In this document: positions 25,109 through 33,106 of the stretch, piece after piece
How the letters are laid out: each line of letters opens with the position of its first letter
How positions within the stretch are numbered: the first letter of the stretch is position 1
Assembly (NCBI RefSeq): GCF_030063445.1
Contig: NZ_JASITD010000002.1
Span: 78,334 to 142,333, forward strand
From: Hymenobacter sp. H14-R3
GTDB lineage: Bacteria; Bacteroidota; Bacteroidia; Cytophagales; Hymenobacteraceae
Direction of reading: 5' to 3'
Length of the DNA: 64,000 nt
Notes under the pieces: model-generated
The model's input: the letters and a program-made list of their open reading frames with translations, nothing else
Database searches by the model: none
Told to the model about the DNA's origin: nothing
Position numbers and translations under genes: made by a program

Positions 25109-25206
25109 AAATGTAGAAGCCAGGCGCGCAGCGACCCGGCCGCCGCGCGCGCTCAATGAAAAAAAGCCGGCCGGGCGCTTACCGGGCGGCCTGCGCTGGG
25201 GCTGGG

Positions 25207-25901
25207 TCATCCTGCTTGAGGCGACCCAGCAGCTGGCCTTGGCCCCAGTTGGGAGCCAGCGGCCCAGTTGGGAGCCAGCGGCCCGGCCGGCCGGAAAGCG
25301 GCGTATTTGGCCTTGGCGGCTTCGTAGAGGGGCCTGGCGGCCGCCCCCCCCCCCGCCAAACGCCGCGGGGGTGTAGTGCACGTGGCCTCCATCAAGTAGG
25401 GGAGCGGGTTGGCAGGGTTCAAGTTACGGGTCTGGTCCACAGCTTCTTCCACCGTACTCAGATACTGCTGGGCGCGCTGCATGAGCGAACTGCCCAGCCG
25501 CGCCTGGTACCCATAGGCTTGCAGCGTGAGCAGCTCCGACCCGTCGCCGCCCACTTTAGCGCCAGGGCGGCCTCGGCCCGGTCCAGGGTCTTATCCTTGG
25601 CGTCGGCATCCTCCTTGCTTTGAAAAACATTGCCTATCAAGGCGTAGGCCTGGTAGTAGCGGGGCAGCCAGTCGGCCGCGGCCATGGCCCCGTCGAAGGT
25701 CGATTTTAAAAACACGTTGGCCCCCGGCCGCGGCCGGCCCGCCGCGTCGAGCACCGGGCCGCTAAGCTGGGTGGCGGCGTGGGCCGGGGCCAGCACGGGC
25801 CCGCTTTGGGCGCGGGCAAGGGCGGGGCCCAAGGCAAGCAGGGCGGCGAGGAGGAGGGTAGCTTTCACGGGGCTGGCGAAGGAGGCAGGAAAGTGGCTCA
25901 A
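25207..25901 (-). pseudogene. Frameshifted exported TPR-type protein with a carboxypeptidase-like fragment
   Basis: The start (MSHFPASFASPVKATLLLAAL) is a signal peptide followed by a scrap of a carboxypeptidase-regulatory-like domain (LSGPVLDAAGRPRPGANVFL). The rest resembles exported Bacteroidota TPR-like proteins (IGNVFQSKEDADAKDKTLDR; NLNPANPLPYLMEA; YTPAAFGGG; ARPLYEAAKAKYAAF; LAPNW). These pieces lie in three frames. One shift is near 25550. Another is at an 11-base C run (25344-25354; G run on the coding strand), beyond which HYTPAAFGGGG is read in another frame. A 19-base tandem duplication lies at about 25245-25282. It looks like a chimera that has decayed. Confidence 0.75.
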
Positions 25902-26071
25902 AGGTGCCCGGCCCCGGCGGCCGGGCCAATTAAAAGCTACCCAGGCCGCAAAAGCGGGCCCCCAACCGTCGGCCCGCCCGGCTCAAGCTTGTTGCTAAAG
26001 ATCGGGCCGGGGGTACCCGTTTAGAAAACCGGGCGCTCCTGCCTTGCGCCTTTTCTAGCCTGTATTGCTCC

Positions 26072-27364
26072 ATGCCTGCTCCCGCGCTCCCCGTCGATTA
26101 CCAAGCTCTCTTTCGCGCGCTGCCCGGCTCCTATCTGCTGCTGGCCGCCGATGGCACCGTGCTCGACAACTCCGACCACCACGTGGCCGCGTCGATGCGC
26201 ACGCGCGAGTCGGCCGTGGGCCGCTCCATTTTTGAGGCCTTCCCCTCGGCCCCCGAAAGCCAGCGGCAGCTGTTCGACTCGCAGGAAGACGTGCGCCGCA
26301 CCCGCCAGCCCGATACTATGCTCCTGCTGCGCTACGACCTGGAGCGCCCCGCCGCGCAGGGCGGCGGCATTGAGGAGCGCTACTGGCAGCTCACGCACTA
26401 CCCCCTGCTCGACGCGCAGGGCGAGGTGCAGTACCTTCTGCAAATGCCGCAGGACGTGACGGCGCAGCACCGCGCCGCCCTGGCCGCCGCCGAAGCCCAG
26501 CAGCAGCTGGCCGCCGAGCAGGAGTGCCCCCGGTTTATGCTCGACAACTTATCCGTGCTCATCTGGACGGCCACCCCCGATGGCCAGCGCGATTATTTCA
26601 ACCCGCGCTGGCTGGCTTTCACGGGCAAGGCAATGGCCGAGGAGCTGGGCGAGCAGTGGCTCGGCGACCTGCACCCCGACGACCGCGCCCGCGTGCGCAC
26701 CCAGTGGGCGCAGGTCGCGGCCAGCGGCACGCCCTACCAGGTAGAGTACCGCCTGCGCCGCCACGACGGCCAGTACTGCTGGCTACTGTCGCGGGCGCAG
26801 CCCCGCCGCATCGCCGAGGGCCAGGTTAATCTGTGGGTAGGGGGCGCAACTGATATTCACGACCAGAAAATGATGGTGCAGGAGATTCTGTCGGCCAGCG
26901 AGCAGCAAGCCCTGCTTTCGGAACAGGCTTATCAGAATTATCAACTTTTTGAAAATCAGCGCAATACTTATCAAAGTCTGTTTATGCAGGCGCCCGCGCT
27001 CATCTGCATCCTGCGCGGCCCCGAGCACCGCTGCGAGTTTGTGAATACTGCTTACCAGGCGCGCTTTCCCGACCGCCAGCTCCTGGGCCGGCCCGTGGCC
27101 GAAGCCCTGCCCGAAGTAGTGGCCCAAGGCATTGTGCAACTGCTCGATAACGTACTGGAAACGGGTGAAACCTTCATCGGTGATGAGCTGCTGGTTGAGC
27201 TGCCTGCGCCGGAGGGCCCCGCCCGCGAAGCCCCGGCCAGCCTACACCCGGCCTATTTCAACTTCACCTACCAGCGCTTTAGCGAGCGGGGCGAAGTGGG
27301 CGGCATTATGGTTTTTGCCTTTGAGGTAACCGAGCTGGTAAACGCGCGCAAGGCGCTGGAATAG
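26072..27364 (+). CDS. PAS-domain protein, truncated sensor kinase
   Basis: The 430-residue protein contains three PAS-type domains: about 8-135 (LFRALPGSYLLLAADGTVLDNS), 150-275 (WTATPDGQRDYFNPRWLAFTG, HPDDRARVRTQWA, WLLSRAQPRR) and 305-425 (LFMQAPALICILRGPEHRCEFVN). Such proteins in Hymenobacteraceae normally continue into a histidine kinase. Here the frame ends with TAG at 27362-27364 in the coiled-coil linker (ARKALE-stop-LQ), where CAG would restore ALEQLQ, and no kinase domain follows. It is either a free-standing PAS protein or the remnant of a kinase. Confidence 0.8.
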   Translation: MPAPALPVDYQALFRALPGSYLLLAADGTVLDNSDHHVAASMRTRESAVGRSIFEAFPSAPESQRQLFDSQEDVRRTRQPDTMLLLRYDLERPAAQGGGIEERYWQLTHYPLLDAQGEVQYLLQMPQDVTAQHRAALAAAEAQQQLAAEQECPRFMLDNLSVLIWTATPDGQRDYFNPRWLAFTGKAMAEELGEQWLGDLHPDDRARVRTQWAQVAASGTPYQVEYRLRRHDGQYCWLLSRAQPRRIAEGQVNLWVGGATDIHDQKMMVQEILSASEQQALLSEQAYQNYQLFENQRNTYQSLFMQAPALICILRGPEHRCEFVNTAYQARFPDRQLLGRPVAEALPEVVAQGIVQLLDNVLETGETFIGDELLVELPAPEGPAREAPASLHPAYFNFTYQRFSERGEVGGIMVFAFEVTELVNARKALE

Positions 27365-27567
27365 CTGCAACCGTTGCGCCTGGCCGCGGCTCTCTACCGC
27401 AACATATTACCACCACAAGTACTTTTTTGCTACTTTGGCCGTTTATTTGCTAGGCGGCCGGCGCGCATTGCTTTTTTACTGCCCGCAGGCTTGCACAGCC
27501 AGCGCTTCCACGCCGCTGGCACTGCCCCCACAGGCCCGCGCCTTCCCCGCCTTTTCCACCCTCATTT

Positions 27568-27918
27568 ATGGAGCTTACCGCCCTCGACTTTCAGCAAGCC
27601 CGCGTGAAGCAGGTGTTGTTCAAGTCGCGCTTGCGCTCGGTGCTCTACGGGGTGCGGGAGCCGGAGCCCAGTCTGTTCACGTTTCAGGATAACCCCCTGG
27701 GCCAGTGGCTGCACGCGGTGCTCAAGCCCCAGTACGGCCACCGCGCCGAAATTGCGGGCATTGAGCGGCTCATTCGCCAAACCCTGGATACCAGCCAGGC
27801 CCTGGTGCGCCAGCACCAGCGCGGCGAAATGGAGCAGGCCCGCGCCGGCCTGGAGCAGATTGAGCGCCTGGCTGCCGAAATCGACCAGCTACTCACCGCC
27901 GTAGAGCGCAGCAGCTGA
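27568..27918 (+). CDS. CZB-like helical sensor domain protein
   Basis: A 116-residue all-helical protein that resembles the chemoreceptor zinc-binding (CZB) domain: LDFQQARVKQVLFKSRLRSVLYG, then NPLGQWLHAVLKPQY and a helix with conserved-looking His (GHRAEI, VRQHQRGE). In CZB the first helix carries a zinc-binding His where this protein has Gln (VKQVL), so metal binding is doubtful. It stands alone, 203 bases after the truncated PAS gene, and could have worked with it. The family call is tentative. Confidence 0.6.
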   Translation: MELTALDFQQARVKQVLFKSRLRSVLYGVREPEPSLFTFQDNPLGQWLHAVLKPQYGHRAEIAGIERLIRQTLDTSQALVRQHQRGEMEQARAGLEQIERLAAEIDQLLTAVERSS

Positions 27919-27919
27919 G

Positions 27920-27996
27920 GCAATTACCAGTGACCAGCAGGAACGTCATGCTTCCCTTCGGTCTGCCTAACGTTCCTGCTGGTCACTGGTAATTGC
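27920..27996. repeat. Perfect palindrome with 27-base arms, CGGTCTGC core family
   Basis: Arms 27920-27946 and 27970-27996 (GCAATTACCAGTGACCAGCA and onward) are exact inverted copies around a 23-base loop, CATGCTTCCCTTCGGTCTGC plus three bases. The same loop core occurs in the hairpin at 38367-38413. It lies between convergent genes and may also act as a terminator. Confidence 0.9.
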
Positions 27997-28228
27997 TAAT
28001 CGAAATGAGCGGCAGATAATCAGTTAGCCCGCTGGCGCGCTCAAAAACGTGGATGAACAGGATGGCCTCGTCGCCGCGGCTGCGCCACACCTCGGCGTAG
28101 TAAGTTTCGACGGCGAAGAGGTGCAGCTCGAAGCTGTCTTCGGTGCGCTCGGCCAGGGCGTGGCCGTGCTGGGCCAGGTGCTCGGCCTGCTGGCGCTGAT
28201 GCAGGTTTTTGAAGGCGGCAATCGTCAT
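27983..28228 (-). CDS. Small hypothetical protein
   Basis: An 81-residue protein, MTIAAFKNLHQRQQAEHLAQ then a helix-strand pattern ending FERASGLTDYLPLISISNYQ. Charge pattern and codon use look like coding sequence, and no signal peptide is present. Family unknown. Its 3' end runs into the palindrome at 27920-27996, and its start is divergent to the permease gene. Confidence 0.65.
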   Translation of the reverse strand: MTIAAFKNLHQRQQAEHLAQHGHALAERTEDSFELHLFAVETYYAEVWRSRGDEAILFIHVFERASGLTDYLPLISISNYQ

Positions 28229-28303
28229 AGGGGTTTTCCGAAGGTACTACGGCGGGGCCGGCCGGCGCGGCGCACTCGGCGCGCGGGCCGCAACTTTGCA
28301 CCC

Positions 28304-29653
28304 ATGAAGTCGTTTCGTTTTCCGCACCCGTTAGTGCTACTAACCCTGTTTATCATGGCGGCGGCGGCCCTGAGCTACGTGCTGCCCGCCGGGCAGTTTG
28401 AGCGCCGCGCCAACGCCGCCACCGGCCGTGAGGTGGTGGTGCCGGGCTCCTACCACACCGTGCCGGCCACGCCGGTGAGCCCCCTCGAAGTGGCCGTGTC
28501 CATCCCCAAAGGTTTGGCGGCGGCCGGGGCCGTGGTATTCATGATTTTTCTGGCCGGCGGGGCCTTCACGGTGGTCGACCAGACGGGCGCGCTCGGCTTT
28601 GGGGTCGATTGGCTGCTGCGGCACGCGCAGGGGCGTGAGGTGGCCGTTATTCCGGTGGTGGCGCTGCTGTTTGCCACCATGGGCGCGCTGGAGAACATGG
28701 GCGAGGAGATAATTGCCCTGCTGCCCGTGCTGCTGGTGCTGATGCGGCGGCTAGGCTACCCGGTGCTCACGGCCATTGCGGCCAGCCTGGGCGCGGCGCT
28801 GGTGGGGGCGGCATTCAGCCCCATCAACCCGTTTCAGGTGGGCATTGCGCAGCAGCTGGCGCAGTTGCCGCTGCTGTCGGCCGGGGGCTACCGCCTGGTG
28901 TTTCTGGCCATCGGCCTGGCTATCTGGATAGTAGGCACCATGCGCCATGCTACCCGCTACCGCACCGCCCCCGATACCTCGGCGCCAGCGGCGGCGGCCG
29001 GGGCCGCCAGCGCGGGCCGCCACGGCCTGGTGCTGCTGCTTATGCTACTGGCGTTCAGCATTTTCACCTACGGCGTGGTGAGCCTGGGCTGGGACTTCGA
29101 CCAGATGGCGGCATTGTTTTTTATGCTGGGCGTGGCGGCCGGGCTGGTGGGCGGGCTGGGCCTCACGGGCACGGCCGAGGGCTTCGTGGTGGGCTTCCGC
29201 GACATTGCGTTTTCGGCCATTCTGGTGGGCTTTGCGCGGGCCATTTTCGTGGTGCTGGAGCAGGGCCACATCGTCGATACCATTGTGCAGGGCCTGGCCA
29301 CGCCGCTGGCTCACCTGCCCGTGGCGCTGGCCGCCCTGGGCATGATGGGCGTGCAAGCGGCCCTGCACCTGCCCGTGCCCAGCGTGAGCGGCCAGGCCGT
29401 GCTCACCATGCCGCTGCTGATACCCCTCTCCGACCTCATCGGGCTGCCCCGGCAGGTAACGGTGCTGGCCTACCAGTACGGCGCGGGCCTCACCGACCTG
29501 CTCACGCCCACCAACGGCGCGCTCATGGCCATGCTCGCCGCCACTGGCGTGCGCTACGACCAGTGGCTGCGCTTTGCCGGCCCGCTCTACGGCCTGCTGC
29601 TGGCCCTGGGCGCGGTGGCCGTGCTGCTGGGCATCTGGCTGAAGCTGGGGTAA
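28304..29653 (+). CDS. YfcC/DcuC-type membrane permease
   Basis: The 449-residue protein has about 11-12 membrane segments and the motifs of the YfcC family of ion transporters (COG1288): SYVLPAGQFER at the front, FTVVDQTGALGFGVDWLL, FATMGALENMGEEIIALLPVL, FSPINPFQVGIAQ, VPSVSGQAVLTMPLLIPLSDLIGLPRQ and LTDLLTPTNGALMAML. The family is predicted to move basic amino acids, dipeptides or dicarboxylates; the substrate is not decidable here. An ACTTTGCACCC sequence directly before the ATG suggests a transcript with almost no leader. Confidence 0.9.
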   Translation: MKSFRFPHPLVLLTLFIMAAAALSYVLPAGQFERRANAATGREVVVPGSYHTVPATPVSPLEVAVSIPKGLAAAGAVVFMIFLAGGAFTVVDQTGALGFGVDWLLRHAQGREVAVIPVVALLFATMGALENMGEEIIALLPVLLVLMRRLGYPVLTAIAASLGAALVGAAFSPINPFQVGIAQQLAQLPLLSAGGYRLVFLAIGLAIWIVGTMRHATRYRTAPDTSAPAAAAGAASAGRHGLVLLLMLLAFSIFTYGVVSLGWDFDQMAALFFMLGVAAGLVGGLGLTGTAEGFVVGFRDIAFSAILVGFARAIFVVLEQGHIVDTIVQGLATPLAHLPVALAALGMMGVQAALHLPVPSVSGQAVLTMPLLIPLSDLIGLPRQVTVLAYQYGAGLTDLLTPTNGALMAMLAATGVRYDQWLRFAGPLYGLLLALGAVAVLLGIWLKLG

Positions 29654-29748
29654 GACGCGGGCGTTAGAGCGGTTTCCAAGTCAGTGTATCGTGTAAGAGG
29701 CAATTAAAAATGATACCAAAAGAGCACACTGCTGTGCAATCCGCTCTA

Positions 29749-29793
29749 AAGAAAATCCCCGCTGGCTCGCGCTGGCGGGGATTTTCTTTAGCC
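29749..29793. terminator. Bidirectional terminator between permease and cellulase genes
   Basis: AAAGAAAATCCCCGC pairs with its inverse GCGGGGATTTTCTTT around a 12-base loop. An outer inverted pair TTAGAGCGG / CCGCTCTAA (about 29664 and 29744) lies just to its left. Confidence 0.85.
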
Positions 29794-29820
29794 AAAAAGC
29801 GCTGGCTCGTTACTCCGCCG

Positions 29821-31533
29821 CTACTCTTTCACGAAGCGGGTGGTGGTGGTGCGGGCTCCCGTGACCACGCGCAGCAGGTAGGTGCCGGGCTCCAGGGTGG
29901 CAAGGGGTACGGTGGCTTCGGGGGCGGTGCCGGCCGGCACGTCCTGGCTCAGCACCTGCTTGCCCCGCGCGTTCACTACCGTGAGGTGGGTGGCGGTGCC
30001 GGGCTCGGCCAGGGTTAGGCGCAGCTGCTGCTGGGCGGGGTTGGGGTACACGGCTGCGGCGGCCAGCGAAGCCGGGGCGCTGGCTGGGGCAAAGCTCCAC
30101 CAGTTGAGGTTGTAGCCGCCCACCGGCACGCCAATGGCAATATCCTGCTGGCCGGCTTGCAGCGTTACGGTGCGCGAGATGATGGTCCAGGTTTGCCAGC
30201 CGCCCGTGTTGGGCACCGTGAGCGTGCCCAGGCGCGTGGTGCCCGAGTTTTGCTCCAGGCTAATCTGGCCCCCGGTACCGGGGCTGGCCACCCGGCACTG
30301 AATGGTGTAGCTGCCCGCCGTGGGTACCGTCACGGTGTAGGCCATCCAGTCGCCGGCATCGAGCCAGCCCACGTTGAGGCCGCCGCCAGTGTCGGTGGTG
30401 CTTTCGGTTTGCACCCCGGCCATCGCATGGTAGCCCTCGGCTTCTACCTTGGTGCCCGTGGTGGGCGTCGGTGTTGGGGTAGGCGTAGGCGTGGGTGTTG
30501 GGGTAGTCGCTGGGCTGCCGCTCCAGCTTTGCACGTAGCCTTTCACAAGGCGGCCCGAGGTGGTGAGGTAGCTATCGGCCCACGCGGCGGCCGGGTTGGT
30601 GCCGGGCACCAGCGCCGAGGCCGCTTCGGCCTTGTCGTTGAGGGCCCAGTTGCAGTGGCTCAGGTTGTTTTGCTTGAGAAACGTCATCCACTCCTGGGTG
30701 GAGGCGGCATCGACCGCGCCCGCGCCCGAGGCATCGCAGGTGCCGTATTCGGTCACAAACAGCGCCACGCCTTTGCTGAGGGCCGTGCTGGCTTTGGCCC
30801 GTAGCGCGGCCTTGTGCGAGGCGGCGTAGAAGTGCAGCGTGTAGGCAATGTTGACGCCGGCGATGGGGTCGTTGGCGGCCACATCCACGTCCTGTGACCA
30901 GGTGGGGGTGCCCACCACAATCAGGTTGTCGGGGTCAATGGCCCGGATGGCGCTCGTTACGGCCTGCGCATACGGCTTCACCACCCCGCTCCACGACACT
31001 TGCAGCGGCTCGTTGTAGATTTCATAAATCACGTTGGGCTTGTTGCCGTAGGTGGTGGCCATTTCCTTGAAAAACGCGATGGCCTCGGCTTGGTGCTGCT
31101 CGGCGTGGTGCGAGTGCCAGTCGATTATCACGTACAGGCCGGCCGCAATGCAGGCATCAACCACCGTTTTTACCTTGGCTTTTTCGCGGGCATTGTTTTC
31201 GAGGTAGCCGCCGGTCTCGTCCACGCCCATGGCCACGCGCACTACGCTGGCTTTCCAGTTGTTTTTCAGCCAGCCCACCACGTTGGCGCTGTAGTAGCGC
31301 TCGCCGCCCCAACCGCTGTTGCTCCAAAACAGGCTGTTGCCCGCCAGGCTAGCCGGCTGGCCCGCCTGGCCCAAAATCCGGTTGCCCTTTACCTGGAGGG
31401 CGCCGTACTTCGCCACGGGCGTTTGGGCCTGGGCCTGGGCCGGGAGCCCGCACACGGTGGCCAGGGCCGCCAGCAGGGTGTGCGTCAGGTGCCGCCGCAA
31501 GCGGCCGGCCCGGGGTTGAGAGAGGTTTTGCAT
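29821..31533 (-). CDS. Secreted GH5 endoglucanase with CBM6 and type IX sorting domain
   Basis: A 570-residue exported glycosidase. After a signal peptide (about 1-36) comes a GH5 catalytic domain (about 40-335) with RVAMGVDE, the acid/base Glu175 in YEIYNEPLQ and the nucleophile Glu262 in FVTEYGT. A Thr-Pro repeat linker (about 341-359) leads to a CBM6/35-like carbohydrate-binding module (about 362-488: VEAEGYHAM, GGGLNVGWLDAGDWMAY). The last 80 residues are a Por/type IX secretion sorting domain (AVYPNPAQQQLRL to TRFVKE). It probably cuts cellulose or another beta-1,4-glucan outside the cell. The gene is single, with no binding or uptake genes beside it. Confidence 0.94.
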   Translation of the reverse strand: MQNLSQPRAGRLRRHLTHTLLAALATVCGLPAQAQAQTPVAKYGALQVKGNRILGQAGQPASLAGNSLFWSNSGWGGERYYSANVVGWLKNNWKASVVRVAMGVDETGGYLENNAREKAKVKTVVDACIAAGLYVIIDWHSHHAEQHQAEAIAFFKEMATTYGNKPNVIYEIYNEPLQVSWSGVVKPYAQAVTSAIRAIDPDNLIVVGTPTWSQDVDVAANDPIAGVNIAYTLHFYAASHKAALRAKASTALSKGVALFVTEYGTCDASGAGAVDAASTQEWMTFLKQNNLSHCNWALNDKAEAASALVPGTNPAAAWADSYLTTSGRLVKGYVQSWSGSPATTPTPTPTPTPTPTPTTGTKVEAEGYHAMAGVQTESTTDTGGGLNVGWLDAGDWMAYTVTVPTAGSYTIQCRVASPGTGGQISLEQNSGTTRLGTLTVPNTGGWQTWTIISRTVTLQAGQQDIAIGVPVGGYNLNWWSFAPASAPASLAAAAVYPNPAQQQLRLTLAEPGTATHLTVVNARGKQVLSQDVPAGTAPEATVPLATLEPGTYLLRVVTGARTTTTRFVKE

Positions 31534-31929
31534 GGGTTGGAAAAGGAAATGGTGAAGGGTAGAAGCAGGTAGGATGCCCGCGGCCGGGCCGTACGCGCAC
31601 GCGCCGCCCAGCCGCGGGCCGCAGTGCCAAAAGCTGGGGCTTAAAGCAAGCGCGTTTCTAAATCTACGTGCTTACCAGGTAGTTACCTGCATTAATCAGC
31701 AAAATTTCCTTTATAGTATAGTTATTAATTGTTTTAAGCCAAAAAGCAACCTTACCAGCCTTCATTTCTCACAAAATTCTTATTATCAATACTTTACTAC
31801 AACCCTGCGTTACCGGGCTTTTTTCGTTCGTTGGCCTTGTCGCCGGTTGCGGCGGCTGGCGCGGGCGCGTAGCCGGCGCTAGTACTTTTACCTACCCAAT
31901 CCGGCCTTCTATTCCCTGGCTTTCCCTCC
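31534..31929. other. Divergent intergenic region, AT-rich centre
   Basis: About 400 bases between the cellulase gene (minus) and the first DinB gene (plus). The part from about 31650 to 31810 is clearly richer in A+T than its surroundings and holds TATAGTATAG-type and ATTAATTG stretches, as expected for a region with divergent promoters. No gene is seen and no single promoter match is convincing. Confidence 0.5.
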
Positions 31930-32463
31930 ATGCTCACGCCCGAAACCGACCCGCTGCGCTACCCCATTGGCCCGCCCGAACTGCCCACCACGCCCCTCAC
32001 GCCCGCCGGGCGCGCTCCTTACCTGCAGCAGCTGGCCGAGCTACCGGCCCTGCTCACGGCGGCGGCCCGCCGCATGGGCGGCGAGCGCCTGCAACTGCCC
32101 TACCGCCCCGGCGGCTGGACGGGCCGCCAGGTAATTCACCACCTGGCCGATTCGCACGTAAACGCTTACGTGCGCTTTCGGCTGGCTCTTACGGAGGACA
32201 ACCCCACCATCCGGCCCTACGATGAAGCGGCCTGGGCCGAGCTGCCCGACGTGGCCGCCTCGCCCATCACCGTATCATTGAGCTTGTTAGATAACCTGCA
32301 CAGCCGCTGGCTCACGCTGCTGCACCAACTCGATGAGGCCCAGTGGCAGCGCACCTTTTACCACCCCGGCACCGAAAAAACTTCGACTCTGGAGCAAACG
32401 CTGGTACTCTACGCCTGGCACGGCCGCCACCACCTGGCCCACCTCAACTTACTGGCTGCTTAG
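31930..32463 (+). CDS. DinB/YfiT family putative metal-dependent hydrolase (copy 1)
   Basis: The 177-residue protein belongs to the DinB-like four-helix family, in the YfiT branch: RYPIGPPELP at the start, YRPGGWTGRQVIHHLADSHVN with a metal-ligand His near 70-71, and YAWHGRHHLAHLNLL at the end with His 167/171. YfiT-type proteins bind nickel or zinc; some relatives act as thiol S-transferases. The exact reaction is unknown. It is followed after 12 bases by a close paralogue. Confidence 0.9.
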   Translation: MLTPETDPLRYPIGPPELPTTPLTPAGRAPYLQQLAELPALLTAAARRMGGERLQLPYRPGGWTGRQVIHHLADSHVNAYVRFRLALTEDNPTIRPYDEAAWAELPDVAASPITVSLSLLDNLHSRWLTLLHQLDEAQWQRTFYHPGTEKTSTLEQTLVLYAWHGRHHLAHLNLLAA

Positions 32464-32475
32464 CCCGCTCTTAAT

Positions 32476-33009
32476 ATGAACCCCTCTTCGCCCGACGACC
32501 TGCTCCGCTTCCCCATTGGCCGGCTGCAGCTGCCCACCGCGCCCCTCACGCCCGCCGAGCGGGCGCCCTACCTGCAGCAGCTGGCCGAGCTGCCGGCCCA
32601 GTTGGCCGCCGCCGTCGCGGCCGCCGGCCCGCGCATCGAGCTGCCCTACCGCCCCGGCGGCTGGACGGGTCGCCAAGTCATTCACCACCTGGCCGATACG
32701 CACCTCAACCTATACAGCCGCTTTCGGCTGGCGCTCACCGAGGACAACCCCACGGTGCGCCCCTTCGACGAAGCGGCCTGGGCCGAATTGCCCGACGTGG
32801 CAACCACGCCCCTGGCCGTGTCCTTGAGTCTGTTAGAGAGCCTGCACGCCCGCTGGGGCGGCCTGCTTCAGCACCTCGATGAAGCCCAGTGGCAGCGCAC
32901 CTTTTACCACCCGCGCTACGACACCACCCTGCGCCTCGACCAGGCCCTGGTGCAGTACACCTGGCACGGCCGCCACCACCTGGGCCACCTCGGGCTGCTG
33001 GAGAAGTAA
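32476..33009 (+). CDS. DinB/YfiT family putative metal-dependent hydrolase (copy 2)
   Basis: Also 177 residues and very similar over its length to the preceding gene (shared YRPGGWTGRQVIHHLAD, RFRLALTEDNPT, EAAWAELPDVA, AQWQRTFYHP, WHGRHHL). It keeps the same His ligands. The pair is a tandem duplication, cotranscribed, with the divergence concentrated in the first 50 residues. The stop codon lies within the left arm of the palindrome at 33005-33106. Confidence 0.9.
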   Translation: MNPSSPDDLLRFPIGRLQLPTAPLTPAERAPYLQQLAELPAQLAAAVAAAGPRIELPYRPGGWTGRQVIHHLADTHLNLYSRFRLALTEDNPTVRPFDEAAWAELPDVATTPLAVSLSLLESLHARWGGLLQHLDEAQWQRTFYHPRYDTTLRLDQALVQYTWHGRHHLGHLGLLEK

Positions 33010-33106
33010 GTGAGTAACAGGAGTGAATAAGTAAGGGGAGTGCGGTCGTTCAACTGTGAGAACGACCGCACTCCCCCTACTCATTTACTCCAATTACTCA
33101 CCTACT
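33005..33106. repeat. Palindrome with 46-base arms spanning two stop codons
   Basis: The inner part is a perfect 16-base stem (33035-33050 and 33061-33076, GGGGAGTGCGGTCGTT). The outer arms extend it to 46 bases on each side (33005-33050 and 33061-33106) with about six mismatches. The left arm contains the stop of the second DinB gene, and the right arm reaches the stop of the convergent TPR gene. Confidence 0.85.

Noticed and set aside
25109..25381. A 90-residue N-terminal extension of the histidine kinase.
   Set aside because: It reads through the decayed TPR-type gene in another phase; the kinase start at 25108 gives a normal protein.
21482..27364. TAG read as glutamine (stop-codon reassignment).
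   Set aside because: Many intact genes here end in TAG at the expected place (menE, menB, DUF305, the ABC transporter), and the LytTR gene also has a frameshift, so decay explains the stops better.
30462..30512. Short tandem repeat as a CRISPR array.
   Set aside because: It is the Thr-Pro linker code of the GH5 gene, with no spacers and no cas genes.
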